This document shows positions 22,987-35,464 of a DNA stretch of 40,605 nucleotides, piece by piece. Origin of the DNA: a bacterium (lineage in GTDB: Bacteria; Omnitrophota; Gorgyraeia; Gygaellales; UBA12090). Position numbers and translations under genes: made by a program. Under the pieces are notes generated by a model, which was not told the DNA's origin, did not search any database, and was given only the letters and a program-made list of their open reading frames with translations. The stretch covers positions 1 to 40,605 of the forward strand of contig SCPY01000069.1 in assembly GCA_004299495.1 (NCBI GenBank). The letters run 5' to 3'. Each line of letters opens with the position of its first letter. Within the stretch, counting starts at the first letter, position 1.

Positions 22987-23564
22987 AAATAGAAATCAAC
23001 AATAACCCGTTTTTCGCGAAAAACGCGATAGCGTTTTCTGTTATCGCTTTACTTTTCGCCTGCTTCTTGTGGCAGATAAGGGCAAATATCTCGCTGAAGC
23101 AGGAGCTCAATACAAAAAAGGATGAATTTAAAGAAGCCAAATCCGCGAGCAGACGCTTAAAAAAACTGCAGCAACAGATTCAAGGGCTGGAAGGGCGGGA
23201 GAAAACCGTAAACAGCATGGTCCCCCGCAACGAACAGCAGCCCCTGGGCCTGGTAAGAACGCTTAGCGGCCTTGCCGCGGACACCGGGCTTAAAAACGCG
23301 GCTTTTACGATAAAAGAGGGTAAGGCCGCCCCCTCTGGCGCGCAGGCAATGGAGACTCCCCTTCCCGCGGGGATAGGCTCCCTGCGCGTTGAAATGAGCT
23401 TTGAGTCCGCGCTGTCGCAGGCGCTTGATTTTTTGAAAAGGGCAGCCAGCATTGAGCGCGTAGTGGCGGTAGAAAAGGTCAAGATCGAGCGCAAAAAAGA
23501 AATCTTACCCCACCAAAAGGTAACGCTTGAGCTAGTTGCTTACACGTTCTCCGGTGAGAACTAA
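22983..23564 (+). CDS. pilO: PilO-like inner-membrane alignment protein
   Basis: A 193-residue bitopic protein: a short cytoplasmic start, one membrane helix (about residues 15-32), a periplasmic coiled coil (35-75) and a small ferredoxin-like domain ('LRVEMSFESALSQALDFLKR', 'HQKVTLELVAYTF'). This is the PilO/GspM layout. It overlaps the PilM-N gene by 4 bases, and PilN-PilO heterodimers carry PilP, whose likely gene is at 12380. It is the last gene of the cluster; no clear terminator follows before the dnaA promoter. Confidence 0.85.
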   Translation: MKIEINNNPFFAKNAIAFSVIALLFACFLWQIRANISLKQELNTKKDEFKEAKSASRRLKKLQQQIQGLEGREKTVNSMVPRNEQQPLGLVRTLSGLAADTGLKNAAFTIKEGKAAPSGAQAMETPLPAGIGSLRVEMSFESALSQALDFLKRAASIERVVAVEKVKIERKKEILPHQKVTLELVAYTFSGEN

Positions 23565-23573
23565 AATTTTTGC

Positions 23574-23601
23574 TTGCAAAGGGTTTTGGCTTTGTTATAA
23601 T
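23574..23601 (+). promoter_or_regulatory. dnaA promoter
   Basis: TTGCAA (23574-23579), 16-bp spacer, TATAAT (23596-23601) with TGT as extended -10. This gives a leader of about 140 bases before dnaA. A second TATAAT at 23632 has no matching -35. Confidence 0.68.
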
Positions 23602-23692
23602 ATAAACGCTATCTACCCGATATTCGGTGTTTATAATCCTCTTATAGAAATATATCGAAATTTAGCGAACGCGCGATTTTTTTGTCTCTCCG

Positions 23693-23716
23693 CGCCCCCG
23701 CCTTAAGGCGGGGGCG
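23693..23716 (+). repeat. GC-rich perfect palindrome in the dnaA leader
   Basis: A 24-base perfect palindrome (10-bp GC stem with TTAA loop) lies 30 bases before the dnaA ATG. No U tract follows, so it is not a normal terminator on the + strand. It may affect dnaA mRNA stability or translation. Confidence 0.8.
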
Positions 23717-23725
23717 TGTGGAAAA
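23717..23725 (-). promoter_or_regulatory. DnaA box
   Basis: The minus strand reads TTTTCCACA, which fits the DnaA-box consensus TTWTNCACA. It is directly next to the palindrome and just upstream of dnaA, suited to autoregulation. It is a single box; I found no cluster here. Confidence 0.5.
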
Positions 23726-23746
23726 GCTGTGTAAATTGTAGAAACG

Positions 23747-25075
23747 ATGAATTTGCTTGAATCCTGGACGCAAGCCAAAGGCCTTCTTTTAGAAAATATC
23801 GGTAAGCCCTCTTACGAGGCCTGGATTAACCGCCTCAGCGCTCACGAAAACTCTCCCGGCGTCCTGTGCCTAAGCGCCCCCGATGAATTCTCCAAAGAAT
23901 GGGTGCGCGCGCACTACTCCGGAACAATAGAAAGCATCCTCAAAGACGTAACCAGAAGGCCTGTCAGGATAGAATTCTCCATTCAGGAGGAGGCGCCGCC
24001 AAACACAGCCGCTTTACCCGCGGCCGGCAGCCATCCCGAAAAAACTGCAGCCTCACCCGGCTTAAACCCCCGCTATACCTTTAACAATTTCGTGGTTGGC
24101 CCGTCCAACCGATTTTCCCATGCCGCCGCGATGGCGGTAAGCGAATCCCCGGCCAAGGTGTATAACCCGCTTTTTATTTACGGCGGCGTGGGCCTGGGGA
24201 AAACACACCTGATGCAGGCAATCTGCCACGCGATTCTGGAGCGCGGGGGCCGCGGCGTAAAAATATGCTATATCCCGTCGGAAAAATTCACCAACGAGCT
24301 TATTGACGCCATACAGCACCACTCCACCGCGCGCTTCCGGCAAAAATACCGCGGGGTGGATGTTCTGGTGATTGACGATGTGCATTTTATCGCCGGGAAA
24401 GAATCCACCCAGGAGGAGTTTTTTCACACCTTCAACACGCTCTACGACGCCCATAAACAAATTATCATCTCTTCGGACCGCATCCCCAAAGACATCTCAA
24501 ACCTGGAGGACCGGCTGGTGTCGCGCTTTGAGTGGGGGTTGGTTACCGACATACAGCCGCCGGACTTTGAGACACGGGTCGCGATCCTCAAGAAAAAAAT
24601 AGAACATGAGCCCACCCCTATTCCTAACGACGTTCTCTTTTTTATCGCCCAGTCGGTTAAAACAAATATCCGCGAATTGGAGGGGGCGCTAATCCGTGTT
24701 TTGGCGTATTCTCTCCTGGAAAACAAACCCATCAGCCTGGAATTAACCAGAGAGGTGTTAAAAGATTTTGTAAAAGAAAATAATAAAACTATCGGCATTG
24801 ACTTAATCCAAAAAGAGGTGGGGGCCTTTTTTAATCTCGCCCAGTCTGAAATAAAGGGCAGCCGGCGGGGCAGGAATGTGGTTTTCGCGCGCCAAGTGGC
24901 GATGTATCTATCGCGGGAGCTGACAGATTTTTCCCTGCCTGAAATCGGGGGATTTTTTGGCGGCAAGGACCACACCACGGTGCTGCACTCGTATAATAAA
25001 ATTAAGTCCGGGTTAGTTAAGGACATAAAGATGAAGGCGGATATAGAGAGAATTATCCAGAATATTAAACAATGA
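23747..25075 (+). CDS. dnaA: Chromosomal replication initiator DnaA
   Basis: This 442-residue AAA+ protein binds DnaA boxes and opens the replication origin. Domain I spans about 1-80, with the 'SYEAWINRL' type helix. A short Pro/Ala-rich linker leads to the ATPase domain: 'NPRYTFNNFVVGPSNRFSH', Walker A 'GGVGLGKT' at 146-153, Walker B 'VLVIDDVHFI', and 'SRFEWGLVTDIQPPDFETR'. Domain IV has the DNA-binding signature 'GGKDHTTVLHSYNKI'. The ATG is the only start that fits domain I; no strong Shine-Dalgarno precedes it. dnaN follows after a 160-bp AT-rich gap. Confidence 0.97.
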   Translation: MNLLESWTQAKGLLLENIGKPSYEAWINRLSAHENSPGVLCLSAPDEFSKEWVRAHYSGTIESILKDVTRRPVRIEFSIQEEAPPNTAALPAAGSHPEKTAASPGLNPRYTFNNFVVGPSNRFSHAAAMAVSESPAKVYNPLFIYGGVGLGKTHLMQAICHAILERGGRGVKICYIPSEKFTNELIDAIQHHSTARFRQKYRGVDVLVIDDVHFIAGKESTQEEFFHTFNTLYDAHKQIIISSDRIPKDISNLEDRLVSRFEWGLVTDIQPPDFETRVAILKKKIEHEPTPIPNDVLFFIAQSVKTNIRELEGALIRVLAYSLLENKPISLELTREVLKDFVKENNKTIGIDLIQKEVGAFFNLAQSEIKGSRRGRNVVFARQVAMYLSRELTDFSLPEIGGFFGGKDHTTVLHSYNKIKSGLVKDIKMKADIERIIQNIKQ

Positions 25076-25235
25076 ATCCACAGGTTATTCAACTTTTCAT
25101 TAAAGCTTGGCTGGTTAAAAATAAGCGTAATACCTGTAATATATTTAAACTTTCAACAGAAATAAAAACCCCTACTACTAATACTATTTAAGATACTTAT
25201 AAAAATAATTAATAGTAGTAAAATAAAAGGGAAAA
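25076..25235 (+). other. Candidate replication origin (oriC), AT-rich dnaA-dnaN gap
   Basis: The 160-bp gap is strongly AT-rich. CTACTACTAATACTA (25172-25186) reads as TAG-type trinucleotides on the minus strand, and TAGTAGTAA (25213-25221) does so on the + strand; both resemble DnaA-trio elements. A weak box-like GAATCCACA starts at 25074 and TTATTCA at 25085. No perfect DnaA box is seen here. Location and composition argue for an origin, box content does not. Confidence 0.42.
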
Positions 25236-26324
25236 ATGAAATTCCAAGTAAACAAAGAAACCTTATTTAGTAATATCCAGGTTGTGCAGAACATTGTTAC
25301 CTCAAGGGCAAGCCTGCCAATACTATCCAACATTTTAATAGAGACAATGGATGGGAAAATACGGCTTACCGCTACCGATTTAGATATTGGAATATCTTGT
25401 GAATTTCCTGTGGATATTGTGGAAAGCGGAGCGATTACCGTTCCCTCTAAAAGGTTCGCGGATATAATTCATGAATTAACTAACAACAAAGTAACCATAG
25501 CCGCCAAAAAGAATAATACGGTGCATATCCAGAGTGAAAACTGCGAGTTTAAAGTGATGGGGCTGCCCAAAGACGAGTTTCCCAAGCTCCCTGAATTTAA
25601 AGACAAAGAAGCGGTTAGAATAGAGCAGCCGGTTTTAAAAGAAATCCTTACTCAGACCAGCTACGCGGTTTCTCATGACGAAACCCGTTATATTTTAAAC
25701 GGCATACTCTTTAAGATAGAAAATGATGTTCTCACTTTAGTGGCAACAGACGGCAGGAGGCTCGCCCTTACACAGAAAAAAATAAACAAAAGCGGCAACC
25801 AACAGTTTAAGGCGATTATCCCCTCAAAGGCAATCCACGAGTTAAATCGTAACCTGAAAGAAGAGGGCGACGCCCTGCTTACTTTTGGGGAAAATCAGGC
25901 ATTGTTTGACCTGGGGTCCATACGGATTATCTCACGGCTTATTGAGGGCGAATTTCCTGATTACCAGCAGGTTATTCCTAAGGAGGTAAAAGATAAAATC
26001 AGGATTAACCGCGAAAAGTTTCTTTTGGCGATTAAAAGGGCGGCGGTATTGTCCACCCTTGATTATCAGGCGGCCAAAGTAGAGGTTTTTAAGAACAAGA
26101 TTGTAATCTCAAAGTCCACTCCCGACATAGGAGAATCAAGGGAGGAGTTGGAGGCGGTATATTCGGGCAAAGAGCTGGTAGTGGGCTTTAACCCCGCTTA
26201 TCTCATAGACGCGGTAAAAAATCTCACCGATGAGGAAATCAGCCTTGAGGTGCTGGATTCGGAAAAGCCGGGGGTCATCAGAAACCCCGAGCATCTTTCT
26301 ATTGTGCTGCCGATGAGATTATAA
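25236..26324 (+). CDS. dnaN: DNA polymerase III beta sliding clamp
   Basis: A 362-residue clamp protein, within the normal length range. 'MKFQVNKETLFSNIQVVQNI' is the usual start, 'TDLDIGISCEFPVDI' lies in domain 1, 'LVATDGRRLALTQKK' in domain 2, and 'VGFNPAYLIDAVKNL' near the end. The C-terminal 'LSIVLPMRL' closely matches the conserved end that lines the ligand-binding pocket. It encircles DNA and tethers polymerases and repair proteins that carry QL[S/D]LF-type motifs; the nuclease at 37730 ends with such a motif. AAGGG (25227-25231) precedes the ATG. Confidence 0.97.
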   Translation: MKFQVNKETLFSNIQVVQNIVTSRASLPILSNILIETMDGKIRLTATDLDIGISCEFPVDIVESGAITVPSKRFADIIHELTNNKVTIAAKKNNTVHIQSENCEFKVMGLPKDEFPKLPEFKDKEAVRIEQPVLKEILTQTSYAVSHDETRYILNGILFKIENDVLTLVATDGRRLALTQKKINKSGNQQFKAIIPSKAIHELNRNLKEEGDALLTFGENQALFDLGSIRIISRLIEGEFPDYQQVIPKEVKDKIRINREKFLLAIKRAAVLSTLDYQAAKVEVFKNKIVISKSTPDIGESREELEAVYSGKELVVGFNPAYLIDAVKNLTDEEISLEVLDSEKPGVIRNPEHLSIVLPMRL

Positions 26325-26330
26325 ATTAAT

Positions 26331-30373
<4,043 letters not shown>

Positions 30374-30385
30374 AGATGAGGATAA

Positions 30386-32818
30386 ATGTATACCCGTAAC
30401 GAAAAAATAGTTCCGGTTTATATAGAGGACGAGGTCAAGGATTCTTACCTTAATTACGCGATGAGCGTGATTGTGGGCAGGGCCCTTCCGGATGTGCGCG
30501 ACGGCCTAAAGCCGGTGCACCGCCGCGTGCTTTTTGCCATGCAGGATCTCGGCTTAGAGCATAATAGGCCCTATAAGAAATGCGCCCGTATCGTAGGCGA
30601 GATCCTGGGAAAATACCACCCTCACGGCGATGTGGCGGTTTATGACACCTTAGTGAGGATGGCCCAGGATTTTTCTCTGCGCTATCCCCTGGTTGACGGA
30701 CAGGGGAATTTCGGATCGGTAGACGGGGACGCCGCGGCCGCGATGCGTTACACCGAGGCCCGTATGGATGCTATTGCCGAAGAGATGCTCGCGGACATTG
30801 AGAAGGATACGGTCAGCTTCGGGCCGAATTTTGACGCCTCGCTTAAAGAGCCGCTTTTGCTGCCGGCGAAGCTGCCCAGCCTTCTGGTGAACGGCTCAAG
30901 CGGCATCGCCGTGGGCATGGCTACCAACATTCCTCCGCATAACTTAAGCGAAGTCTGCGACGCCCTGATTTATCTGCTTGACCATTCCGATGCCGAGATA
31001 AAGGACCTGATGCGCTACGTCAAAGGCCCGGATTTTCCCACCGGAGCAATTATCTGCGGCAAAGGCGGGATAAAAGACGCCTATACTACCGGCCGCGGCA
31101 AGCTTACGGTGCGCGCCCGGGCTACCGTTGAACATCAGAAGAACGGCAAAGACCTGATTGTGGTTACGGAAATTCCTTATCAAGTCCAGAAGTCCTCCCT
31201 GATTGAGGCGATCGCCAATCTTGTGGATGATAAAAAGATAGAAGGCATCTCGGACATCCGCGATGAATCCGACAAAGAGGGAATGCGTATTGTAGTTGAA
31301 CTTAAGCGCGATATTGAGCCGCAGATTGTCCTAAACCAGCTTTTTAAGCACACCCAGCTAGAGACTACTTTCGGGATTATTATGCTGGCCCTGGTGGATA
31401 ACCGGCCGCGGGTCTTAAATTTGCGCCAGATACTTGATTGCTATATCGGCCACCGCAAAGTCATTATCCGCAGGCGCACCCAATTCGAGCTGGACAAAGC
31501 CCTAAAGAGGGCGCATATTTTAGAGGGCCTGAAGATTGCCCTGAAGTTTATCGACCGGATTATCAAGGTTATTAAAACCTCTAAGAGCGTGGAGGCCGCG
31601 CGGGAAAACCTGATGAAGGAATTCGGCCTTTCGGAACTTCAGGCCCAGGCAATACTGGAGATGCAGCTGCAGCGGCTTACCGCGCTTGAGCGCGACAAGA
31701 TTGACGCCGAATACGCCGAGCTCTTAAAGAAAATTGAGCTTTGCAAGGCCATCCTTGCCTCGGAGAAGAAAATAGAAGCCATTATTAAAGAGGAGCTTGA
31801 GGAGCTGAAGAAAAAATACGGAGATGAGCGCAGGACCGAGATCGTGGGAGAAGTCCAGGAGCTTGAGATCGAGGATTTAATCGCCGAGGAAGACGTAGTG
31901 GTTACTATCAGCCACGCGGGCTACATTAAGCGCCTTCCGGTAGCCGCCTATCGTAAACAGAAGCGCGGCGGAACAGGGTCTACGGGAGCCGAGGTAAAGG
32001 AGGAGGATTTCATTGAGCACCTTTTTGTGGCTTCCACCAAAGATTACCTTTTGATCTTTACCGATAAAGGCCAGGCCTACTGGCTTAAGGTCTATGAGAT
32101 CCCGCAGGGCAGCAGAACATCCAAAGGCAAGGCCATCGTTAATCTCTTGCAGGTAAAGCCGGAGGAAAAGATAGCCGCCACTATCCCGGTCAAGGAATTC
32201 TCCGCGGATAAATATTTAGTAATGGCGACCAAACTCGGCCTGATTAAGAAAACCTGTTTGGACGCCTATAGTAATCCAAGAAAAGGCGGGATTATCGGTA
32301 TAACCCTGGAAAAGAACGATGAGCTTATCGGCGTAGAGATGACCGACGGCAAGCAGGAGCTTTTGATAGGCACCAAAGAAGGAAAGGCGGTCCGGTTTCC
32401 CGAGGCACAGGCCAGGGATATGGGCAGGGGCGCTAAGGGCGTGCGGGGAATAAAGTTAGCCAAAAAAGACGAAGTTATAGCGATGATTATTGCCCAGAAA
32501 GAGGCCACCATCCTTACGGTTACCGAATTGGGTTTTGCCAAGCGCACCCCGTTTAAGGAATACCGCCTGACCCGCCGCGGGGGCAAAGGCATTATTAATA
32601 TCAGGGTTACCGATAAAAACGGCCTTGCCACAGCACTTAAAACCGTAAGCGATGAAGACGAGTTGATGGTGATCACGCAGAACGGAATGTTTTTACGCTG
32701 CGCGATAAAGGATATTCGCCCCACCGGAAGGGCCGCTCAGGGAGTGCGGCTAATTAAACTGGAAGACAAAGATAAGGTTTCTTGCGTCGCCCCGGTAATC
32801 GCCGAGGAAGAAGAATAA
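30386..32818 (+). CDS. gyrA: DNA gyrase subunit A
   Basis: An 810-residue type II topoisomerase subunit that cuts and passes DNA. The catalytic Tyr122 is in '[11 protein letters not shown]'. '[17 protein letters not shown]' and '[14 protein letters not shown]' mark the winged-helix domain. Position 83 (E. coli numbering) is Val where E. coli has Ser; Asp87 is kept. A coiled coil lies at about 430-500. The C-terminal pinwheel starts near 500 and has a GyrA-box 'QKRGGTG' (consensus has Arg/Lys where Thr stands here), so it is gyrase rather than ParC. The ATG follows gyrB by 12 bases. Confidence 0.97.
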   Translation: MYTRNEKIVPVYIEDEVKDSYLNYAMSVIVGRALPDVRDGLKPVHRRVLFAMQDLGLEHNRPYKKCARIVGEILGKYHPHGDVAVYDTLVRMAQDFSLRYPLVDGQGNFGSVDGDAAAAMRYTEARMDAIAEEMLADIEKDTVSFGPNFDASLKEPLLLPAKLPSLLVNGSSGIAVGMATNIPPHNLSEVCDALIYLLDHSDAEIKDLMRYVKGPDFPTGAIICGKGGIKDAYTTGRGKLTVRARATVEHQKNGKDLIVVTEIPYQVQKSSLIEAIANLVDDKKIEGISDIRDESDKEGMRIVVELKRDIEPQIVLNQLFKHTQLETTFGIIMLALVDNRPRVLNLRQILDCYIGHRKVIIRRRTQFELDKALKRAHILEGLKIALKFIDRIIKVIKTSKSVEAARENLMKEFGLSELQAQAILEMQLQRLTALERDKIDAEYAELLKKIELCKAILASEKKIEAIIKEELEELKKKYGDERRTEIVGEVQELEIEDLIAEEDVVVTISHAGYIKRLPVAAYRKQKRGGTGSTGAEVKEEDFIEHLFVASTKDYLLIFTDKGQAYWLKVYEIPQGSRTSKGKAIVNLLQVKPEEKIAATIPVKEFSADKYLVMATKLGLIKKTCLDAYSNPRKGGIIGITLEKNDELIGVEMTDGKQELLIGTKEGKAVRFPEAQARDMGRGAKGVRGIKLAKKDEVIAMIIAQKEATILTVTELGFAKRTPFKEYRLTRRGGKGIINIRVTDKNGLATALKTVSDEDELMVITQNGMFLRCAIKDIRPTGRAAQGVRLIKLEDKDKVSCVAPVIAEEEE

Positions 32819-32824
32819 ATATCA

Positions 32825-32898
32825 GACCCCATCGTCTAGCCTGGTCAGGACAAGAGCTTTTCAAGCTCTCGGCACGGGTTCAAATCCCGTTGGGGTCG
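32825..32898 (+). tRNA. tRNA-Glu (TTC)
   Basis: A 74-base cloverleaf. The acceptor stem GACCCCA/TGGGGTC is perfect, the anticodon stem AGAGC/GCTCT holds loop TTTTCAA with anticodon TTC, and the T arm ACGGG/CCCGT holds TTCAAAT. CCA is not encoded. It lies 6 bases after gyrA and 17 before glmS, so it must be cut out of a messenger or have its own start. Confidence 0.97.
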
Positions 32899-32915
32899 CT
32901 TAAAATAGGTGCTCG

Positions 32916-34748
32916 ATGTGCGGCATAGTCGGTTATGTCGGCCAAAGGCCGGCCCAAGGCATTCTCTTAAGCGGCCTAAAGCGCTTAGAGTATCGCGGCT
33001 ACGACTCAAGCGGAATGGCTATGGTACTTTCCCGGAAGAATAGCATTTCTGTCAGAAAATCCGTAGGCAAAATAATCGTCCTGGAGAACCTCTTAAAGAA
33101 AAGGCCATTATCCGGCATGACCGGGCTGGCGCACTCGCGCTGGGCAACTCACGGCGCCCCCAATCAAATTAACGCCCATCCCCACCAGGATTGCACAGGC
33201 GAAATCGCCATAGTCCATAACGGAATAATTGAGAATTATGCTTCTTTGAAGGCGGCCCTGATAAAAGAGGGCCACCGTTTCGTAAGCCAAACCGATACCG
33301 AAGTCATCGCCCACCTGATTGAGAAATTTTATAAGGATGTTCCTCTTGAGGAAGCGGTGCGAAAGAGCCTATCGCAATTAACCGGCTCTTTTGCCATCGG
33401 AGTAATTTCCGGGAGAGAGCCGCATAAGCTTATCGGCGCCCGCCAGGGAAGCCCGCTGATTTTAGGCGTAGGCAAAAACGAGCAATTCCTGGCTTCCGAT
33501 GTCCCGGCGGTTTTAGGACATACCAAAGACATAATCTTCTTAGAAGAAAACGAACTGGCGGTATTGACTAAAGACAGCGTAGAGGTTACGGATTTAAAAG
33601 GCGCGCCCATTCGGAGAAACCCGGTGAGCATAAGCTGGGACATTGCCCAGGCCCAGAAGCAGGGCCACAAGCATTTTATGCTTAAGGAGATCAATGAACA
33701 GCCGGCCATAGCCGAGAACCTGCTTAAGATGCGCCTGAAAAATAGCGGGGTGTGCTTTGAAGAGCTGAGCATTTCCGAAGAAAATCTTAAAAGCATTAAA
33801 AGTATTTCCATTGTCGCCTGCGGCACCGCCTATCATGCCGGGCTGGTGGGAAAATATATTATAGAATCCCTCTGCGCCATCCCGGTCAACGTAGATGTCT
33901 CAAGCGAATTCAGATACCGCGATTTATTAATCGGCCGCGACTCTTTAGTAATCGCCGTCAGCCAGTCGGGAGAAACCGCGGATACCTTAGCCGGGGTAAA
34001 AACGGCGCGAAAACTTGGATGCTCAGTGCTCTCAATATGCAATGTGCTGGGCTCAAGCCTGACCCGGGAATCAGACGGAGTTATCTATACCCATGCCGGA
34101 CCGGAAATAGGCGTTGCCTCTACCAAGGCCTATACCGCCCAGCTTTTAACCTTTTATCTTTTCGCTCTTTACCTCGCGCAAATCAGAGATACCCTTAAGG
34201 CCCAAAAAATGCGCGAGCACATAGAAGATTTAAAAAAGATCCCCGGGCAGCTCGAAGAGATTTTAAAAAATCAGAAAGCAATTGCCGGCCTTGCCAGAAA
34301 GCACTCCCATTTCGGGTCATTCTTATATTTGGGAAGGCACCTGAATTATCCCTCAGCCCTTGAGGGGGCGTTGAAGCTTAAAGAGATTTCTTATATCCCC
34401 GCCGAGGGTTATGCCGCGGGCGAGATGAAACACGGGCCTATCGCGCTTATTGACGAATATCGGGCGGTGGTTTGTATTGTTCCCCGGTCGCATGTCTACG
34501 AAAAGATGATTTCCAATTTGCAGGAAATCCGCGCCCGGAAAGGAAAAATTATCGCCATAGCAAGCTCCGGGGATGAAGAAATCAAAAAACAGGCCAAAGA
34601 GGTAATCTATATACCCCCTTGCGATGAATTGTTTTCTCCGCTTCTCGTCGCCCTGCCTTTACAGTTAATCGCCTATCATATCGCGCTCAAGCGCGGATGC
34701 GACGTTGACCAGCCGCGCAATTTAGCCAAGAGCGTAACTGTTGAGTAA
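32916..34748 (+). CDS. glmS: Glucosamine-6-phosphate synthase (glutamine-dependent)
   Basis: This 610-residue enzyme makes glucosamine-6-phosphate from fructose-6-phosphate and glutamine, the entry to peptidoglycan and LPS amino sugars. The N-terminal glutaminase starts 'MCGIVGYVGQ', with catalytic Cys2 exposed after Met removal, and has 'RLEYRGYDSSG', 'HSRWATHG' and 'HNGIIENY'. Two SIS domains follow ('VACGTAYHAGLVGKYIIE', 'VAVSQSGETADTLAG', 'IPAEGYAAGEMKHGPIALI'). The C-terminus 'DVDQPRNLAKSVTVE' is the conserved tail that closes the active site. There is no space for a glmS ribozyme between the tRNA and the start. Confidence 0.97.
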   Translation: MCGIVGYVGQRPAQGILLSGLKRLEYRGYDSSGMAMVLSRKNSISVRKSVGKIIVLENLLKKRPLSGMTGLAHSRWATHGAPNQINAHPHQDCTGEIAIVHNGIIENYASLKAALIKEGHRFVSQTDTEVIAHLIEKFYKDVPLEEAVRKSLSQLTGSFAIGVISGREPHKLIGARQGSPLILGVGKNEQFLASDVPAVLGHTKDIIFLEENELAVLTKDSVEVTDLKGAPIRRNPVSISWDIAQAQKQGHKHFMLKEINEQPAIAENLLKMRLKNSGVCFEELSISEENLKSIKSISIVACGTAYHAGLVGKYIIESLCAIPVNVDVSSEFRYRDLLIGRDSLVIAVSQSGETADTLAGVKTARKLGCSVLSICNVLGSSLTRESDGVIYTHAGPEIGVASTKAYTAQLLTFYLFALYLAQIRDTLKAQKMREHIEDLKKIPGQLEEILKNQKAIAGLARKHSHFGSFLYLGRHLNYPSALEGALKLKEISYIPAEGYAAGEMKHGPIALIDEYRAVVCIVPRSHVYEKMISNLQEIRARKGKIIAIASSGDEEIKKQAKEVIYIPPCDELFSPLLVALPLQLIAYHIALKRGCDVDQPRNLAKSVTVE

Positions 34749-34781
34749 TTAAGGGGTTATGCTTGCTTGCGGAAATTACTC

Positions 34782-34809
34782 TTGACTAAGCAAATTTAAA
34801 TGCTATAAT
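34782..34809 (+). promoter_or_regulatory. Promoter of the pyrimidine operon
   Basis: TTGACT (34782-34787), 16-bp spacer, TATAAT (34804-34809) with an upstream TGC. The start is near 34816, 12 bases before the PyrR-binding hairpin. Confidence 0.82.
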
Positions 34810-34827
34810 TAAATTAACCTTTAAAGG

Positions 34828-34845
34828 CCGGCCCTGAGAGGCCGG
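34828..34845 (+). promoter_or_regulatory. PyrR-binding RNA hairpin
   Basis: CCGGCC (34828-34833) and GGCCGG (34840-34845) form a perfect 6-bp stem closing the hexaloop CTGAGA. Known PyrR sites have a CNGNGA hexaloop on an ARUC/GGYU stem; the loop matches fully. The stem ends right where the AAAGGA ribosome site of the leader ORF begins. Confidence 0.82.
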
Positions 34846-34856
34846 AAAGGAATAAG

Positions 34857-34931
34857 ATGATTACTAAAATAGTTGGTACGAGAAAAGCAACCCTTGGCGC
34901 GAAGAGCGCCCAAGGGTTTTTTATTAGATGA
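34857..34931 (+). CDS. Leader peptide ORF of the pyr operon (24 codons)
   Basis: An ATG at 34857 with a good ribosome site (AAAGGA 34846-34851) opens a 24-codon frame starting '[16 protein letters not shown]'. It reads through the whole terminator hairpin and stops at TGA 34929-34931, overlapping the pyrR ATG by three bases (ATGA). pyrR itself has no free ribosome site, since the nearest AAGGG is in the terminator stem. Translation of pyrR probably depends on ribosomes from this leader. The layout recalls the E. coli pyrBI leader. No proof of expression can be seen. Confidence 0.6.
   Translation: MITKIVGTRKATLGAKSAQGFFIR
34889..34922 (+). terminator. Attenuator terminator before pyrR
   Basis: ACCCTT-GGCGC pairs with GCGCC-(C bulge)-AAGGGT (34890-34900 with 34906-34917), loop GAAGA, followed by a T-rich tract to 34922. 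It ends 6 bases before the pyrR ATG and lies inside the leader ORF. Confidence 0.92.
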
Positions 34932-35464
34932 AAGAAAAAGCCCCGGTGCTGGATAAGGAAATGATTTCCCGCGCCCTTGCGCGCATGGCTCATGAAATCA
35001 TTGAGCGTAACCGCGGCACAGAAGATCTGGTGATTGTGGGCATCCTTCGCCGCGGCGCCTATCTTGCCCGGCGGCTCGCCGAGTGCGTCAAAAAAATAGA
35101 CAACCGCCAGATACCCGTAGGCACAGTAGACATTACCCTATACCGCGACGACCTGACTATGCTTGCGGCTCAACCGGTAGTGCGTAAAACCGAGATCAAT
35201 TTTGATATTCAGGATAAAAAGGTGATCCTGGTTGACGACGTTTTGTATACCGGAAGGACCGTCCGCTCAGCCCTCTCCGAATTAATAGATTTTGGCAGGC
35301 CAAAATGCATTCAGCTTGCGGTTTTGATAGACCGCGGCCACCGGGAGCTGCCTATCCGCGCCGATTATGTGGGTAAAAACATCCCTACCTCGCAAAACGA
35401 AATCGTAGAGGTGCGCCTGGATGAAGAGGATGGCTTAGACGAAGTGGCGGTGGTAGAGCGATGA
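34928..35464 (+). CDS. pyrR: PyrR, RNA-binding pyrimidine regulator / uracil phosphoribosyltransferase
   Basis: A 178-residue PRTase-fold protein. In other bacteria PyrR with UMP binds a hairpin in pyr leader RNA and lowers expression; many also make UMP from uracil and PRPP. The PRPP loop '[14 protein letters not shown]' lies at 99-112, with '[10 protein letters not shown]' and 'PVGTVD' before it and the C-terminal '[16 protein letters not shown]' after. The length is typical. Its own leader carries a matching hairpin, so it is autoregulated. pyrB starts on an ATGA overlap. Confidence 0.97.
   Translation: MKEKAPVLDKEMISRALARMAHEIIERNRGTEDLVIVGILRRGAYLARRLAECVKKIDNRQIPVGTVDITLYRDDLTMLAAQPVVRKTEINFDIQDKKVILVDDVLYTGRTVRSALSELIDFGRPKCIQLAVLIDRGHRELPIRADYVGKNIPTSQNEIVEVRLDEEDGLDEVAVVER

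Noticed and set aside
23693..23716. GC palindrome as terminator of the pilus operon
   Set aside because: The T run lies before, not after, the stem on the + strand, and it follows the dnaA promoter.
32899..32915. glmS ribozyme
   Set aside because: Only 17 bases separate the tRNA and glmS; the ribozyme needs well over 100.
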